This document shows positions 26,203 to 35,582 of a DNA stretch of 64,000 bases, piece after piece. Position 1 is the stretch's first letter, and every line of letters starts with the position of its first letter. Location: contig NZ_JALHAP010000079.1 of the NCBI RefSeq assembly GCF_025215095.1, positions 62,001 to 126,000 on the forward strand, read 5' to 3'. The notes below the pieces were generated by a model. It ran no database searches and had not been told where the DNA came from. It worked only from the letters and a program-made list of their open reading frames with translations. This DNA comes from Dryocola boscaweniae (lineage in GTDB: Bacteria > Pseudomonadota > Gammaproteobacteria > Enterobacterales > Enterobacteriaceae). A program made the position numbers and the translations under genes.

Positions 26203-27320
26203 CAGGCGTTTCCTCCGCTCGCTTCTATCTCTTCAGCTTTGACTTCCTGCCCGGCGGCAACTTTGTCCGTTCCCTCGACAATAAGCTTATCGCCGGCTTT
26301 AAGCCCGCTTAGCACCAGCCATTTATCGCCATAGGCATCGCCGGTTTGCACAGTGCGTTGTTCCACTTTATTGCCGGCGTTCACCACCAGCGCGGTGGCG
26401 TTCCCTTTAGCGTCGCGGGTCACTCCCTGTTGAGGCGCGAGAATGGCGTCGTCCATGATTCCTTCATCCACTTTGGCGCGAACAAACATGCCCGGCAGGA
26501 GTTCTTGTCGGGGATTAGGAAACACGGCGCGCAGCGTGACTGAACCGGTAGATTCATCCACCGCAACTTCCGTCAGCGCAAGTCGGCCCTTCTCGCTGTA
26601 GGCGCTGCCATCTTCCAGAATCAGCGATACGCTCAGAGTGTCGCTGTTTGAAGAGAGCGCCTGCTTGCGTAAACGCAGCAGATCGGCGCTGGTTCGCGTC
26701 AAATCGACATACATATTCTCCAGTCCGCGAATGGTGGCGAGGGCGGTTTCCTGTTGAGCCGTCACCAGCGCGCCTGGCGTAACCGAAGAGATGCCAATAC
26801 GTCCGCTAATAGGGGCGGTAACTGTCGTCCAGTTGAGATTGATGCGCGCGCTTTCCAGCGCCGCTTTTTTTGATTCCACACTGGCTTTGTCCTGCGCGCA
26901 GGTGGCTTTGGCGTCTTCCGCATCCTGCCGCGATACGCCGTCATCTTTTACCAGTTGCGCGTAGCGCTGGGCTTTCTGGCAGTCAGCCTGTACCAGCGAC
27001 TGCGCCTGTTTTAACGCTGCGGCGGCTTCGTCATACGCTGCGCGATAGCTGGAGGGATCGATTTGATACAGCTTTTGTCCGGCTTTTACGGTATCGCCCT
27101 CGTTAAAAAGCCGTTGCTGGATAATGCCCCCGACCTGCGGACGGACTTCCGCGCTGAGCGTCGCAGCGGTGCGGCCGATTAGCTGGCTGGTCACCGCAAC
27201 CGGCTGGCTGGCTAAGGTAACGATGCCGACTTCCGGGAGTGAGTTTGTTGCAGATGGCTGGGTATTATCGCAGCCGGTGAGAAGAAATAATGCCGCGATG
27301 GGTATTGTTATATATTTCAT
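26202..27320 (-). CDS. eefA: RND efflux periplasmic adaptor (MFP), probably EefA
   Basis: A 372-residue membrane-fusion protein linking pump and channel. The lipoprotein signal MKYITIPIAALFLLTGC places the lipidated Cys at 17. A lipoyl/barrel-sandwich domain (GTDKVAAGQ and VRPQVGGIIQQRLFNEGDTV) flanks a long alpha hairpin of about 65 residues that contains two cysteines. ATG 27320 is chosen because it starts the signal peptide; the longer ORF start at 27338 adds only MHSGKT. First gene of the three-gene operon, 140 bp after the TetR gene. Confidence 0.88.
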   Translation of the reverse strand: MKYITIPIAALFLLTGCDNTQPSATNSLPEVGIVTLASQPVAVTSQLIGRTAATLSAEVRPQVGGIIQQRLFNEGDTVKAGQKLYQIDPSSYRAAYDEAAAALKQAQSLVQADCQKAQRYAQLVKDDGVSRQDAEDAKATCAQDKASVESKKAALESARINLNWTTVTAPISGRIGISSVTPGALVTAQQETALATIRGLENMYVDLTRTSADLLRLRKQALSSNSDTLSVSLILEDGSAYSEKGRLALTEVAVDESTGSVTLRAVFPNPRQELLPGMFVRAKVDEGIMDDAILAPQQGVTRDAKGNATALVVNAGNKVEQRTVQTGDAYGDKWLVLSGLKAGDKLIVEGTDKVAAGQEVKAEEIEASGGNA

Positions 27321-27460
27321 GGTTTTTCCAGAATGCACAACCCTCTCCCCGTTAATAAATGACGGGGATAAAGATTATTTAAAGGTATCGTAATACGGTG
27401 TTCCCACTATTAATGGCAACAAAAAAGAGGGGGTTATTTTCCTCTGTTAATTTTCCGCCT

Positions 27461-28024
27461 TTAATTAGCTTTCAGCAGCATATTAAGTATTTCCCGGTAA
27501 CGTTTTTCGAGTAATTCCGGCGAGGCTTTTTGCAATGTCAGGCGGCGAAAGAGCGTGCCCTCCATCATTACCGCAGTGATCTCCACGCAGCAGCGAATGT
27601 GTTCTTCGCTAAGATGTGGATTCTGTTTTTTCAACGACTCGCAGGCGTTAGCGAACATGCGTGCATCGGCTGCGGCGAGCATCGAGGCGACCAGCGGATT
27701 TCGTGTAGCCTCAGCGGACATTTCAAGCATCAGCTTATCGTCGTCTTCGTTCAGCGTTTGCCGCCAGGCCAGGAGCTGCGGTATGCGATCGGTCTGCATC
27801 TTGCCTTCGATCTCAGCGATACGAGAGTCAATGATGCGGCGAACCATCTCTTCGATAATGGCGTCTTTGTTGCTGAAATAGCGATAGATTTGCCCAACGC
27901 TTAATTTTGCTTCGCCGGCGATCTGCGACATGCTGGCTGCGTGAAATCCGCTTGCGCAGAAGCAGCGGCGCGCCGCGATAATGATTTCGTCCTGTCGTAG
28001 TTTCTGACGTTCTTCAAGCTTCAT
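27461..28024 (-). CDS. TetR/AcrR-family repressor of the efflux operon
   Basis: A 187-residue regulator. The N-terminal helix-turn-helix is canonical (ASMSQIAGEAKLSVGQIYRYFSNKDAI in parts, with the YxYFxxK end), and a variable ligand-binding helical domain follows. The start at 28024 (MKLEERQKLRQDEII) is chosen because a palindromic operator and promoter lie just upstream (28052-28107); the longest ORF, from 28123, would run through them. It is directly upstream of and in the same orientation as eefABC, so it probably represses the pump genes and itself. Confidence 0.85.
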   Translation of the reverse strand: MKLEERQKLRQDEIIIAARRCFCASGFHAASMSQIAGEAKLSVGQIYRYFSNKDAIIEEMVRRIIDSRIAEIEGKMQTDRIPQLLAWRQTLNEDDDKLMLEMSAEATRNPLVASMLAAADARMFANACESLKKQNPHLSEEHIRCCVEITAVMMEGTLFRRLTLQKASPELLEKRYREILNMLLKAN

Positions 28025-28051
28025 AATCATCTTCTGTCCGTCTTCCTGGAA

Positions 28052-28071
28052 GTGAGAATGATCGTTCTCAC
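28052..28071. promoter_or_regulatory. Palindromic operator of the TetR-type repressor
   Basis: GTGAGAATGATCGTTCTCAC: 7-bp perfect arms around TGATCG. It sits at the predicted transcription start of the regulator gene, where bound repressor would block initiation. No second copy is found in front of eefA. Confidence 0.75.
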
Positions 28072-28079
28072 TGACGCTC

Positions 28080-28107
28080 ATTATAAATTTTTGCGGCATA
28101 ATGTGAA
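28080..28107 (-). promoter_or_regulatory. Promoter of the TetR-family gene
   Basis: Minus strand: -35 TTCACA (28102-28107), 16-bp spacer, -10 TATAAT (28080-28085). The operator begins 8 bp downstream of the -10 box. Between here and mltC (28108-28295) I see nothing else. Confidence 0.65.
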
Positions 28108-28289
28108 GCAGTATTGCTGTCAATTATTTAAACGAATATTTCTGAAAGGAAATAATGGAGAGATTATGGAGTTATTAAGAAAGAAGGTTTTTCGGTTTAT
28201 TTAATTGAAAATAAGAAAATGACGATTATTGAAACGGCAAGCGTCGGATATTAGGTTTTTTGTTTTTTTGTAGCTTTGTATGCCTCGAT

Positions 28290-28327
28290 GAAAATCCCCC
28301 GTACAGTTGGTTTCACTTTACGGGGGA
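28290..28327 (-). terminator. Terminator after mltC
   Basis: Stem CCCCCGTA/TACGGGGG (28296-28303 with 28319-28326) with a 15-nt loop, followed on the minus strand by ATTTTC. It is just beyond the mltC stop. Confidence 0.6.
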
Positions 28328-28336
28328 GCGTTTTAA

Positions 28337-29413
28337 CTAACGCCTGCGATAACTTTTCTGTGCGGTATTTACTTTATAGAGATAACGGCGCGATTCCGCA
28401 GACGGATGGCGCGTGGTTAGCGTCTGATAAACGTCGTCGGCATTCATGCTATTAATAATGCTGAATGCACGCTGTTTATCGCTGTTAAACACCCGCAGCA
28501 CGCTGCCTGCGCCGCCGTTGTATGCGGTGATGACGGCATAGCGACGAGAGGTTGGGTTATCAATGCCGCCCAGATAGCTCTCTTGTAAAATCGCAAGGTA
28601 CGCGGTGCCGGTATCGATATTGCTTTCCGGGTCGAACAGGTAGCTGCGGCTTGGTTTGCCCCATTTTCCCTGCGCTTTAAACACGTCAACGCCCGCGCTG
28701 TGCTGCACAACCTGCATCAGGCCGAGCGCATCTGCATGGCTTACCGCATACGGGTTAAAGCTCGATTCGGTTTGCATAATCGCAAGGATCAGCGACTCGT
28801 CCACGCCGTACTTTTTCGAGGCTTTACGTACCATGCCGATGTATTTATGGGCACGCTTATCAAGGTGGTTCGGCACCAGATTAATCGTCACGCTATAAAC
28901 GACTTTCAGGCCGGTTGAGCGACTTTTCAGGCGTGTTTGCAGCAAATAGTCCGCAAACTTCGCGGCGCGGCCTTCCCAGCGGATCGGCTGGCCGGTGTTA
29001 TCAACAACCTGCCCGTACAGGAACGGCATTTTCGAAATCAGCACGTCGTTAGCATCGGAGTAGAGATCGATTGAACCGGGATCGTCGCCCATCAGCAGCG
29101 TAGTAATGATCGCCTGACGCAAGTGCGCGGCCGGATCGGTGCCTGCGATGGTTTCAATGGTAATGGTACCGTCGTCGAAGTTAATGTGGCTACGGGTCAG
29201 ATACCGATCGGTATATTTGACATAGTCCTTGGGACCTGCGATCAGAACCTCTTTCATGCCCCAGATATTTTCGATGTTATGGGCAAATTGCCCCATCAAA
29301 ATATCAAATCCGTTCGTGTCCTTAACAAATGCTTCGTTATAGGCGTCGTCTTTTTTGCTCGAACATGAGATGAGCAGTGGGGCAACAAGGGCTAGCGCGA
29401 GAAGTTTTTTCAT
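28337..29413 (-). CDS. mltC: Membrane-bound lytic murein transglycosylase C
   Basis: A 358-residue outer-membrane lipoprotein that cleaves peptidoglycan with formation of 1,6-anhydro ends. The lipobox LISC places the lipidated Cys at 17. The N-terminal MltC-specific domain is followed by an SLT domain (from about 190) with the catalytic glutamate in [15 protein letters not shown] and then GLMQVV and AYNGG motifs. Length equals the E. coli enzyme. Preceded by yggX and mutY in the same orientation, as in E. coli. Confidence 0.96.
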   Translation of the reverse strand: MKKLLALALVAPLLISCSSKKDDAYNEAFVKDTNGFDILMGQFAHNIENIWGMKEVLIAGPKDYVKYTDRYLTRSHINFDDGTITIETIAGTDPAAHLRQAIITTLLMGDDPGSIDLYSDANDVLISKMPFLYGQVVDNTGQPIRWEGRAAKFADYLLQTRLKSRSTGLKVVYSVTINLVPNHLDKRAHKYIGMVRKASKKYGVDESLILAIMQTESSFNPYAVSHADALGLMQVVQHSAGVDVFKAQGKWGKPSRSYLFDPESNIDTGTAYLAILQESYLGGIDNPTSRRYAVITAYNGGAGSVLRVFNSDKQRAFSIINSMNADDVYQTLTTRHPSAESRRYLYKVNTAQKSYRRR

Positions 29414-29479
29414 CTTTCCGTGTTTGCATTTTGCGTGTCGTGGATTGCAAAAGGGCCGAAACCGGCCCTTTGAGTACGC

Positions 29480-29752
29480 TTACTTTTCTGGCGGCGTGAA
29501 GCCTTCAATATGGACTTCTTTGCCTTCGAACAGGAAGTTCACCATTTCGGCTTCCAGCTCTTTGCGGTGCTCCGGGTTCATCATGCTCATTTTGCGTTCG
29601 TTGATAAGCATGGTTTGTTTGGCCTGCCACAGCGCCCAGGCTTCTTTAGAAATTTCGTTATAAATGCGCTTGCCCAGTTCGCCTGGATAGAGCTGAAAAT
29701 CCTGGCCTTCGGCCTCGCGTTGCAGGTAGGTACAAAAAATAGTTCTGCTCAT
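29480..29752 (-). CDS. yggX: YggX, Fe(II)-trafficking/oxidative protection protein
   Basis: A 90-residue cytoplasmic protein almost identical to E. coli YggX ([20 protein letters not shown]). It is implicated in protecting iron-sulfur clusters and iron trafficking, and in E. coli belongs to the SoxRS response. Cys7 (numbering from the ATG at 29752) is the conserved cysteine. The ATG at 29752 is preferred to the upstream MMM start because it matches the family. It begins 2 bp after the mutY stop, so the two are cotranscribed. Confidence 0.96.
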   Translation of the reverse strand: MSRTIFCTYLQREAEGQDFQLYPGELGKRIYNEISKEAWALWQAKQTMLINERKMSMMNPEHRKELEAEMVNFLFEGKEVHIEGFTPPEK

Positions 29753-29754
29753 CA

Positions 29755-30843
29755 TCATTCCTCTTCAAGAGCCCGGGCAGCGTTAATCACTACCGGCTCT
29801 GCATGTAATTGCTGTAACAGGCGCTCCACGGGGGCAGCCAGCCCCACGGAAGGCGGCTGCGCTAAGTTATACCAGAGAGCGGTTCCTTCATCCATGCACC
29901 CCGTGAATGAATGCACGGGCAGCCACATGGGCACAATATCCAGATGGAAATGGCTAAAAGTATGGCGGAAGGCGGTTAATTGCGTGAGATTATTGGCCGG
30001 AATTTGGCGTTGCGCCAGCCACTCGCGCAGCTCTGCTTCGGTGCCGAACTGCGGGAAACAGTACAAGCCTCCCCATAAACCCACGGCTGGTCGCTGAGCG
30101 AGAAATACCTCATCAGCCTGCTGCATCATCAGCATGTAGCCGGTGCGTTCCGGTAGCGTGACTTTCGGTTTTTTCCCCGGATAGTTTGCCCAACTGTGAC
30201 TGGCGTAAGCCACGCAGCCGTTGTTTAACGGGCAAAGTTCGCATTTGGGCTTCGAACGGGTGCAAACCATTGCGCCCAGATCCATCATCGCCTGGTTAAA
30301 CTGGCTGACGCCCTCCGCAGGCGTGACTTTTTCGCTGATTTCCCACAGACGTTTCTCCACGTCCTTTTTGCCCGGCCAGCCAGAAACGGCGTAGCAACGC
30401 GCAAGAACGCGTTTTACGTTACCGTCCAGAATAGGAAAGTGTTTGCCGAGGGATAGCGACAAAATCGCGCCAGCGGTTGAACGCCCAACGCCGGGCAATG
30501 CGGCAACCTCTTCAAAGGTTTCCGGGAAAACGCCGCCATGAAGGTTAGCCACCATTTGCGCGGCTTTATGCAAATTGCGGGCTCGTGCGTAATAGCCAAG
30601 ACCGGTCCACAGATGCAGAACCTCATCTAGCGGCGCATTGGCGAGATCGGTTACCGTCGGAAAACGCGCCATGAAGCGTTCAAAATATGGAATAACCGTC
30701 GCGACCTGCGTTTGTTGCAACATCACTTCTGAGAGCCATACTTTGTAAGGCGTTTTCTCTTGCTGCCAGGGCAGAGTTTTACGCCCGAACAAGTGGTACC
30801 AGTTAAGAACCTGGTGGGCGAATTGAGGCGCTTGTATCGTCAA
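29755..30843 (-). CDS. mutY: Adenine DNA glycosylase MutY
   Basis: A 362-residue glycosylase that removes adenine opposite 8-oxoguanine. It has a helix-hairpin-helix domain with the catalytic glutamate in [26 protein letters not shown], and the catalytic aspartate in [13 protein letters not shown]. The four cysteines [17 protein letters not shown] bind a 4Fe-4S cluster, and a C-terminal Nudix-like 8-oxoG recognition domain follows. The codon matching the E. coli start is ATA here; the nearest usable start is TTG at 30843, two codons upstream. Slightly longer C-terminus than E. coli (350). Confidence 0.95.
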   Translation of the reverse strand: MTIQAPQFAHQVLNWYHLFGRKTLPWQQEKTPYKVWLSEVMLQQTQVATVIPYFERFMARFPTVTDLANAPLDEVLHLWTGLGYYARARNLHKAAQMVANLHGGVFPETFEEVAALPGVGRSTAGAILSLSLGKHFPILDGNVKRVLARCYAVSGWPGKKDVEKRLWEISEKVTPAEGVSQFNQAMMDLGAMVCTRSKPKCELCPLNNGCVAYASHSWANYPGKKPKVTLPERTGYMLMMQQADEVFLAQRPAVGLWGGLYCFPQFGTEAELREWLAQRQIPANNLTQLTAFRHTFSHFHLDIVPMWLPVHSFTGCMDEGTALWYNLAQPPSVGLAAPVERLLQQLHAEPVVINAARALEEE

Positions 30844-30997
30844 CGCGAGGCATCCGGCAAAGGGTTAAATCAGGGTGCCGATTCCAGCACAGACCACGGA
30901 CGGCTGTAAACCGGAACTTTCCTGTGCTTGTTCTTGCAACTCACCACTAACTTTGGATAATGCCCGTTTCCCGAACACTAACACGTAGCCAAAACCC

Positions 30998-31717
30998 ATG
31001 AAAAATGACGTCATCTCACCGGAATTTAATGAAGAAGGCCGCGTGCTGCGCCGGATTCGCAGCTTTGTCCGCCGCCAGGGCCGCCTGACTAAAGGCCAGG
31101 AGCACGCGCTGGAAAACTACTGGCCGGTGATGGGCGTCGAATATGAAGCCGCACCCGCTGACTTTGCCGCGCTGTTTGGACGTGAAGCGCCGGTCACGCT
31201 GGAAATCGGTTTTGGCATGGGGTCATCGCTTGTGGCTATGGCGGGGGCTAAGCCCGATCAGAATTTCCTCGGTATTGAAGTGCATTCGCCGGGCGTGGGC
31301 GCCTGCCTGAGCACCGCGCACGAAGCGGGCGTCGAAAACCTGCGCGTAATGTGCCACGACGCGGTAGAAGTGCTGGAAAATATGATTCCTGACAATTCTT
31401 TAAACATGGTTCAGCTCTTTTTCCCTGATCCCTGGCACAAAGCGCGTCATAATAAACGCCGTATCGTTCAGGTGCCTTTTGCGGAGCTGGTGAAGCGCAA
31501 ACTGAAACTGGGCGGCGTGTTCCATATGGCGACCGACTGGGAACCTTATGCTGAACACATGCTCGAAGTGATGTCTTCTATCGACGGTTATCAAAATCAG
31601 TCGGAGAATAACGACTACGTACCGCGTCCGGATTCGCGTCCGGTGACCAAATTTGAACAACGTGGCCATCGTCTTGGTCATGGCGTATGGGACTTAATGT
31701 TCGAGAGGGTAAAATAA
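30998..31717 (+). CDS. trmB: tRNA (guanine-N7)-methyltransferase
   Basis: A 239-residue SAM-dependent enzyme methylating G46 of tRNAs. It shows the class I SAM motif [12 protein letters not shown], the acidic strand end FLGIEVH, and the TrmB signature [17 protein letters not shown]. Divergent from mutY across a 154-bp gap. The stop overlaps the start of yggL (TAATG). Confidence 0.97.
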   Translation: MKNDVISPEFNEEGRVLRRIRSFVRRQGRLTKGQEHALENYWPVMGVEYEAAPADFAALFGREAPVTLEIGFGMGSSLVAMAGAKPDQNFLGIEVHSPGVGACLSTAHEAGVENLRVMCHDAVEVLENMIPDNSLNMVQLFFPDPWHKARHNKRRIVQVPFAELVKRKLKLGGVFHMATDWEPYAEHMLEVMSSIDGYQNQSENNDYVPRPDSRPVTKFEQRGHRLGHGVWDLMFERVK

Positions 31718-32043
31718 TGGCAAAAAATCGTAGCCGTCGTTTGCGTAAAAAAATGCATATCGACGAATTCCAGGAGCTGGGGTTCTCAGTTGCATGGCGT
31801 TTCCCGGAAGGCACCTCGGAAGAACAGATTGATAAAACCGTTGATGCGTTTATTAACGACGTCATCGATAAAAACGGCCTGGCCTTTGACGGCGGCGGTT
31901 ACCTCGCGTGGGATGGATTAATCTGCAAGCAGGAAATCGGCAAATGCACCGAAGAGCATCAGGCGCTGGTGCGTAAATGGCTCGAAGATCACAAGGTCGA
32001 AGATATTCGCATGAGCGATCTGTTCGACGTCTGGTGGGATTGA
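31717..32043 (+). CDS. yggL: YggL, 50S-associated DUF469 protein
   Basis: A 108-residue protein nearly identical to E. coli YggL ([20 protein letters not shown], ending FDVWWD), which binds the large ribosomal subunit. The N-terminus is very basic and the rest acidic. ATG 31717 overlaps the trmB stop; the longer ORF start at 31687 lies inside trmB and is rejected. Confidence 0.95.
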   Translation: MAKNRSRRLRKKMHIDEFQELGFSVAWRFPEGTSEEQIDKTVDAFINDVIDKNGLAFDGGGYLAWDGLICKQEIGKCTEEHQALVRKWLEDHKVEDIRMSDLFDVWWD

Positions 32044-32056
32044 TAGTCAGTCTCTG

Positions 32057-32084
32057 CGGGTCGGTTTAGCCGGCCCGTTTTTTT
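32057..32084 (+). terminator. Terminator after yggL
   Basis: Imperfect stem GGGTCGG/CCGGCCC with a TTTAG loop, followed by a run of seven T. Confidence 0.7.
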
Positions 32085-32097
32085 ATCAGGAGTAGCT

Positions 32098-32814
32098 ATG
32101 ATTCGTAAGGCTTTAATGGGCGTTCTGCTCCTCACCGCTATGCAGGCGCAGGCCGATTATAAATGCAGCGTGAACCCGCGCGATGACGTGGTCATTAGCC
32201 CGCAGTCTGTGCAGGTAGTCGGTGAGAACGGCAATTTAGTTATCGCCCCGGACGGCAGCCTGCAGTTTAACGGCAAGCCGCACACTTTGAATGCAACGCA
32301 GCGCCAGTTGGCGATTAACTATCAGCAGGCGCTGCGTACCGATCTGCCGTGGATTGATACCGGTGCACGTAATCGAGTTGAAAAAGGACGTGTAGCGCTG
32401 GATAAAATTATCGCTCAGGAAGTTGGCGAGAGCAGCAATATGCGCGGCCGTTTGACTAAGCTTGATGCCCAGCTTAAAGAGCAGATGAATCGCATTATTG
32501 AACATCGTCAGGACGGATTAACCTTCCACTATAAAGCTATCGACCAGGTACGGGCCGACGGCCAGACCCTGGTAAACCAGGCGATGGGCGGCATCCTGCA
32601 GGACAGCATTAACGAGATGGGCGCAAAAGCGGTGCTCAAAGGCGGCGGCAATCCATTACAGGGCGTGCTGGGTAGCCTGGGCGGTCTGCAAACCTCGATT
32701 CAGAACGAGTGGAAAAATCAGGAAAAAGATTTTGAGCAGTTCGGCCGCGATGTATGCAGCAAAGTGGTGACGCTGGAAGGCCAGCGTAAAGGGCTGGTTG
32801 AAACGCTGAAGTAA
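32098..32814 (+). CDS. yggN: YggN, periplasmic DUF2884 protein
   Basis: A 238-residue protein with a signal peptide (cleavage expected after MQAQA) and a helical mature region rich in Gln and charged residues. The N-terminal cysteine in DYKCSVNPRDDVV may pair with the Cys in DVCSKVV near the C-terminus. Conserved among enterobacteria, function unknown. It stands alone between yggL and a REP cluster. Confidence 0.92.
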   Translation: MIRKALMGVLLLTAMQAQADYKCSVNPRDDVVISPQSVQVVGENGNLVIAPDGSLQFNGKPHTLNATQRQLAINYQQALRTDLPWIDTGARNRVEKGRVALDKIIAQEVGESSNMRGRLTKLDAQLKEQMNRIIEHRQDGLTFHYKAIDQVRADGQTLVNQAMGGILQDSINEMGAKAVLKGGGNPLQGVLGSLGGLQTSIQNEWKNQEKDFEQFGRDVCSKVVTLEGQRKGLVETLK

Positions 32815-32820
32815 ACTTAA

Positions 32821-32952
32821 GCGGCGGATGGCGCTACGCTTATCCGCCCTACAAGGGCGAATCATTACCGTGGGATGGATGGCGCGACGCTTATCCGCCC
32901 TGCAAGGGCGAATCGTTCCGTAGGGCGGATAAGCAACGCGCCATCCGCCGTC
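32821..32952. repeat. REP/BIME cluster (three units)
   Basis: Three palindromic REP-type units (GGATGGCGCTACGCTTATCC-like) in alternating orientation, with linkers containing CAAGGGCGAAT twice. It lies at the convergent ends of yggN and hemW, where such elements stabilise mRNA or bind gyrase/IHF. In E. coli K-12 yggM and ansB lie here. Confidence 0.85.
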
Positions 32953-32957
32953 TCCTC

Positions 32958-34094
32958 TCACTCCGCCAAAAACAGCTCCAGCAGCGAATTCAGGAACAGT
33001 TTGCCGTGCTCGGTAATCTGCCAGTGTTCCGCCGTCTCAATCAGATAATCTTTAGCTATCGCTTCATCTAACTGAGGACGAATAACGTCTTCACCAAGCC
33101 CGGTGTATAAGTTGAATTCGTTGCGCGGCGCAGCTTCCAGCAGGCGGAAGCGATTCATAAAGAACTCGAACGGTTTGTCGGCCTGCTCCACGTCATGCTG
33201 GCGGTCAAGGTATTTCCCGTCCATATAGCCGCGAGGATGGCGCGTTTTGGCGGTTCGCAAAATGCGACCGTCTTCAAACGTAATTTTACCGTGAGCGCCG
33301 CAGCCGATGCCCAGATAGTCTCCGAAGCGCCAGTAGTTCAGGTTGTGCTGACACTGGAAGCCAGGTTTAGCGTAGGCCGAGGTTTCGTACTGCTGATAAC
33401 CCGCGGCGGTCAGCAGCTTGTCGCCCTGTTCAAAAATATCCCATAACGCGTCATCGTCCGGCAGTTTTGGCGGACGAGAACCGAACAGCGTATTCGGCTC
33501 AATGGTCAACTGATACCAGGACAAATGCGGGGGGTTAAGCTCGATTGCCTGGCGCAAATCGTCCAGCGCTTCTTCCAGCGACTGATCCGGCAGGCCATGC
33601 ATCAGGTCGAGGTTAAAACTGCGAAGCCCGAGGCCGCTTGCCAGATTCGCCGCTCGTTTCGCCTCGTCAGAATCGTGGATGCGGCCCAGACGTTTTAGCT
33701 TTGGCTCGCTAAAGCTTTGCACGCCGATTGAGATGCGATTCACTCCGGCGCGCTGATAGCCGTTGAAACGATCGGCCTCGACTGTGCCAGGGTTCGCCTC
33801 CATCGTCATTTCTGCATCTGCTGCTAACGGCAGGCGCGCACGCACGCCGTCGAGCAGGTTTTGCATCGCCTCGCTTGAGAGCAAGCTTGGCGTTCCGCCA
33901 CCAATAAAGATGGTCTTTATTTCACGTCCTTGTGCCAAAGGCGCGTCAAGATCCAGATCGCGCAGCAGGTGGCTGACATACTCGTCGTGCGGCACGTCGC
34001 CTTTGAGCGCGTGAGAGTTGAAGTCACAGTAGGGGCACTTCTGCACGCACCACGGGATGTGAATATAGAGACTCAGCGGTGGCAAATTAGCCAT
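32958..34094 (-). CDS. hemW: Heme chaperone HemW (radical SAM)
   Basis: A 378-residue HemN-like radical SAM protein that binds heme and does not act as a coproporphyrinogen oxidase. CVQKCPYC (about residues 16-23) gives the CxxxCxxC cluster motif with the extra aromatic/cysteine pattern of HemW. The GGGTPSLL motif and the C-terminal HemN domain are present. It overlaps rdgB by 8 nt. Confidence 0.95.
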   Translation of the reverse strand: MANLPPLSLYIHIPWCVQKCPYCDFNSHALKGDVPHDEYVSHLLRDLDLDAPLAQGREIKTIFIGGGTPSLLSSEAMQNLLDGVRARLPLAADAEMTMEANPGTVEADRFNGYQRAGVNRISIGVQSFSEPKLKRLGRIHDSDEAKRAANLASGLGLRSFNLDLMHGLPDQSLEEALDDLRQAIELNPPHLSWYQLTIEPNTLFGSRPPKLPDDDALWDIFEQGDKLLTAAGYQQYETSAYAKPGFQCQHNLNYWRFGDYLGIGCGAHGKITFEDGRILRTAKTRHPRGYMDGKYLDRQHDVEQADKPFEFFMNRFRLLEAAPRNEFNLYTGLGEDVIRPQLDEAIAKDYLIETAEHWQITEHGKLFLNSLLELFLAE

Positions 34095-34680
34095 TTTTCA
34101 TTGCTTCCAGTAACAGTTTCAACGCTTGTCCCCGATGGGATATCGCGCGTTTCTCGTCGCGGGTGAGTTCCGCGGCGGTCTTGCCTTCGCTTGGGACAAA
34201 GAAGATTGGATCATAGCCAAAGCCGCCTGCGCCCGCGGCTTCGCGAGTGATTTCTCCGGACCAACTGCCGTGGAACACCAGCGGCGTTGGGTCTTCGGCA
34301 TGGCGCATATAAACCAGAACGCAGTGGAACTGAGCCTGGCGTTGTTCGTCCGGCGCATCTTTGAGCGTAGCAAGCAGCTTCTCAAGGTTTTGTTGGTCGG
34401 TAGCATTTTCACCGGCGTAACGCGCGGAATAAATTCCCGGAGCGCCGCCAAGAACATCAACCGCGAGGCCGGAATCATCGGCAATTGCCGGCAGGCCTGT
34501 GACCTGCGCCGCGTGGCGGGCTTTGAGGATGGCATTCTCAATAAAAGTCAGGCCGGTTTCCTCGGCGGATTCTACGCCCAGCTCGGTTTGTGCCACGACA
34601 TCAAGACCAAAGTCGCGCAGTAAATCGGCGAGTTCGCGCACTTTACCGGCGTTACCGGTAGCGAGGACAACTTTTTGCAT
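34087..34680 (-). CDS. rdgB: dITP/XTP pyrophosphatase (Ham1 family)
   Basis: A 197-residue house-cleaning enzyme hydrolysing dITP, ITP and XTP to monophosphates, which keeps deaminated purines out of DNA. N-terminal [13 protein letters not shown], the central [21 protein letters not shown] and GGFGYDPIF are the family motifs. The operon order yggS-yggT-yggU-rdgB-hemW matches E. coli. Confidence 0.97.
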   Translation of the reverse strand: MQKVVLATGNAGKVRELADLLRDFGLDVVAQTELGVESAEETGLTFIENAILKARHAAQVTGLPAIADDSGLAVDVLGGAPGIYSARYAGENATDQQNLEKLLATLKDAPDEQRQAQFHCVLVYMRHAEDPTPLVFHGSWSGEITREAAGAGGFGYDPIFFVPSEGKTAAELTRDEKRAISHRGQALKLLLEAMKNG

Positions 34681-34706
34681 AGCGGGATCCTGTGAAATTT
34701 GGGTAA

Positions 34707-35009
34707 TTATTCGAGCAATGCCGCGACTTCCGTCGGGATTTGTTGCGGGTCGATAATCTTAATTTGCTTATGGCGGCCCAGTTCGCCTTTTTCAACCAGC
34801 ACCTGGCCTTTGGCGACGCGGAACTGTTTAGCCAGGTACTTTACCAGATGAGCGTTGGCTTTACCGTCTACCGGCGGGGCGGTGATGGCGACTTTAAGCT
34901 CGTCGCCATGCAGCCCGATAATGCAATCCCGGCTGGCTTTAGGCTGAATATACAGCCGCAAAACCAGCCCGTCGGAGGTTTGACTCACTGCACTCAAAGC
35001 GCCATCCAC
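34707..35009 (-). CDS. yggU: YggU, UPF0235 family
   Basis: A 100-residue conserved protein with the DUF167 fold ([33 protein letters not shown]). Function unknown. Its start lies inside the end of yggT (16-nt overlap), which indicates coupling. Confidence 0.94.
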   Translation of the reverse strand: MDGALSAVSQTSDGLVLRLYIQPKASRDCIIGLHGDELKVAITAPPVDGKANAHLVKYLAKQFRVAKGQVLVEKGELGRHKQIKIIDPQQIPTEVAALLE

Positions 35010-35560
35010 AGGCTCGGCAGCAGCATATTACCGGAAAGCGCCAGCAGCTCGGCCACGCCGATATTCAGGGCGTAAAGCGCCAGAATCACGATCATGCCGG
35101 AGAAATCGATGCCGCCCATCGCAGGCAGAATGCGACGCACCGGAGCCATAAACGGTTCGGTGAGCTGCATCAACACAAATTCAACCGGGCTGCGTCCCTG
35201 GCTTACCCAGCTCATCAGCGCCCGAATAATCATCACCCAGAAGAACAGCAGACCGGCGGTTTTCAGCAGCACCAACAGAGCGGCAATCCAGATAATTGGG
35301 GCGAAGGTGATAGCCTGGAAAAGCACCATCGCTTTTAGAAGACAAAGCACGTAGGCGATAAGCAACGAGGCGGTATCAATTGGTCCCATCGAAGGAATAA
35401 AGCGGCGCAGCGGACTGATTATCGGCTGCGTTGCTTTCACCACAAACTGGGAAAACGGATTATAAAAGTCAGTGCGCGCCCACTGCATCCAGATGCGCAG
35501 CAACAGCACCATGACATAAAGCTCAACGATGGTGGAAATCAGGAAGGTCAACATCTGCAT
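34994..35560 (-). CDS. yggT: YggT, integral membrane protein
   Basis: A 188-residue inner-membrane protein with two YGGT repeats, each with two hydrophobic helices and the motif [14 protein letters not shown]...LRRFIP / [22 protein letters not shown]. In E. coli it has been linked to osmotic and ion stress. ATG 35560 follows a GAGGAA ribosome-binding site, so the TTG at 35572 is rejected. Confidence 0.95.
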   Translation of the reverse strand: MQMLTFLISTIVELYVMVLLLRIWMQWARTDFYNPFSQFVVKATQPIISPLRRFIPSMGPIDTASLLIAYVLCLLKAMVLFQAITFAPIIWIAALLVLLKTAGLLFFWVMIIRALMSWVSQGRSPVEFVLMQLTEPFMAPVRRILPAMGGIDFSGMIVILALYALNIGVAELLALSGNMLLPSLWMAL

Positions 35561-35582
35561 GGCGTTCCTCAAACATTAGTGA

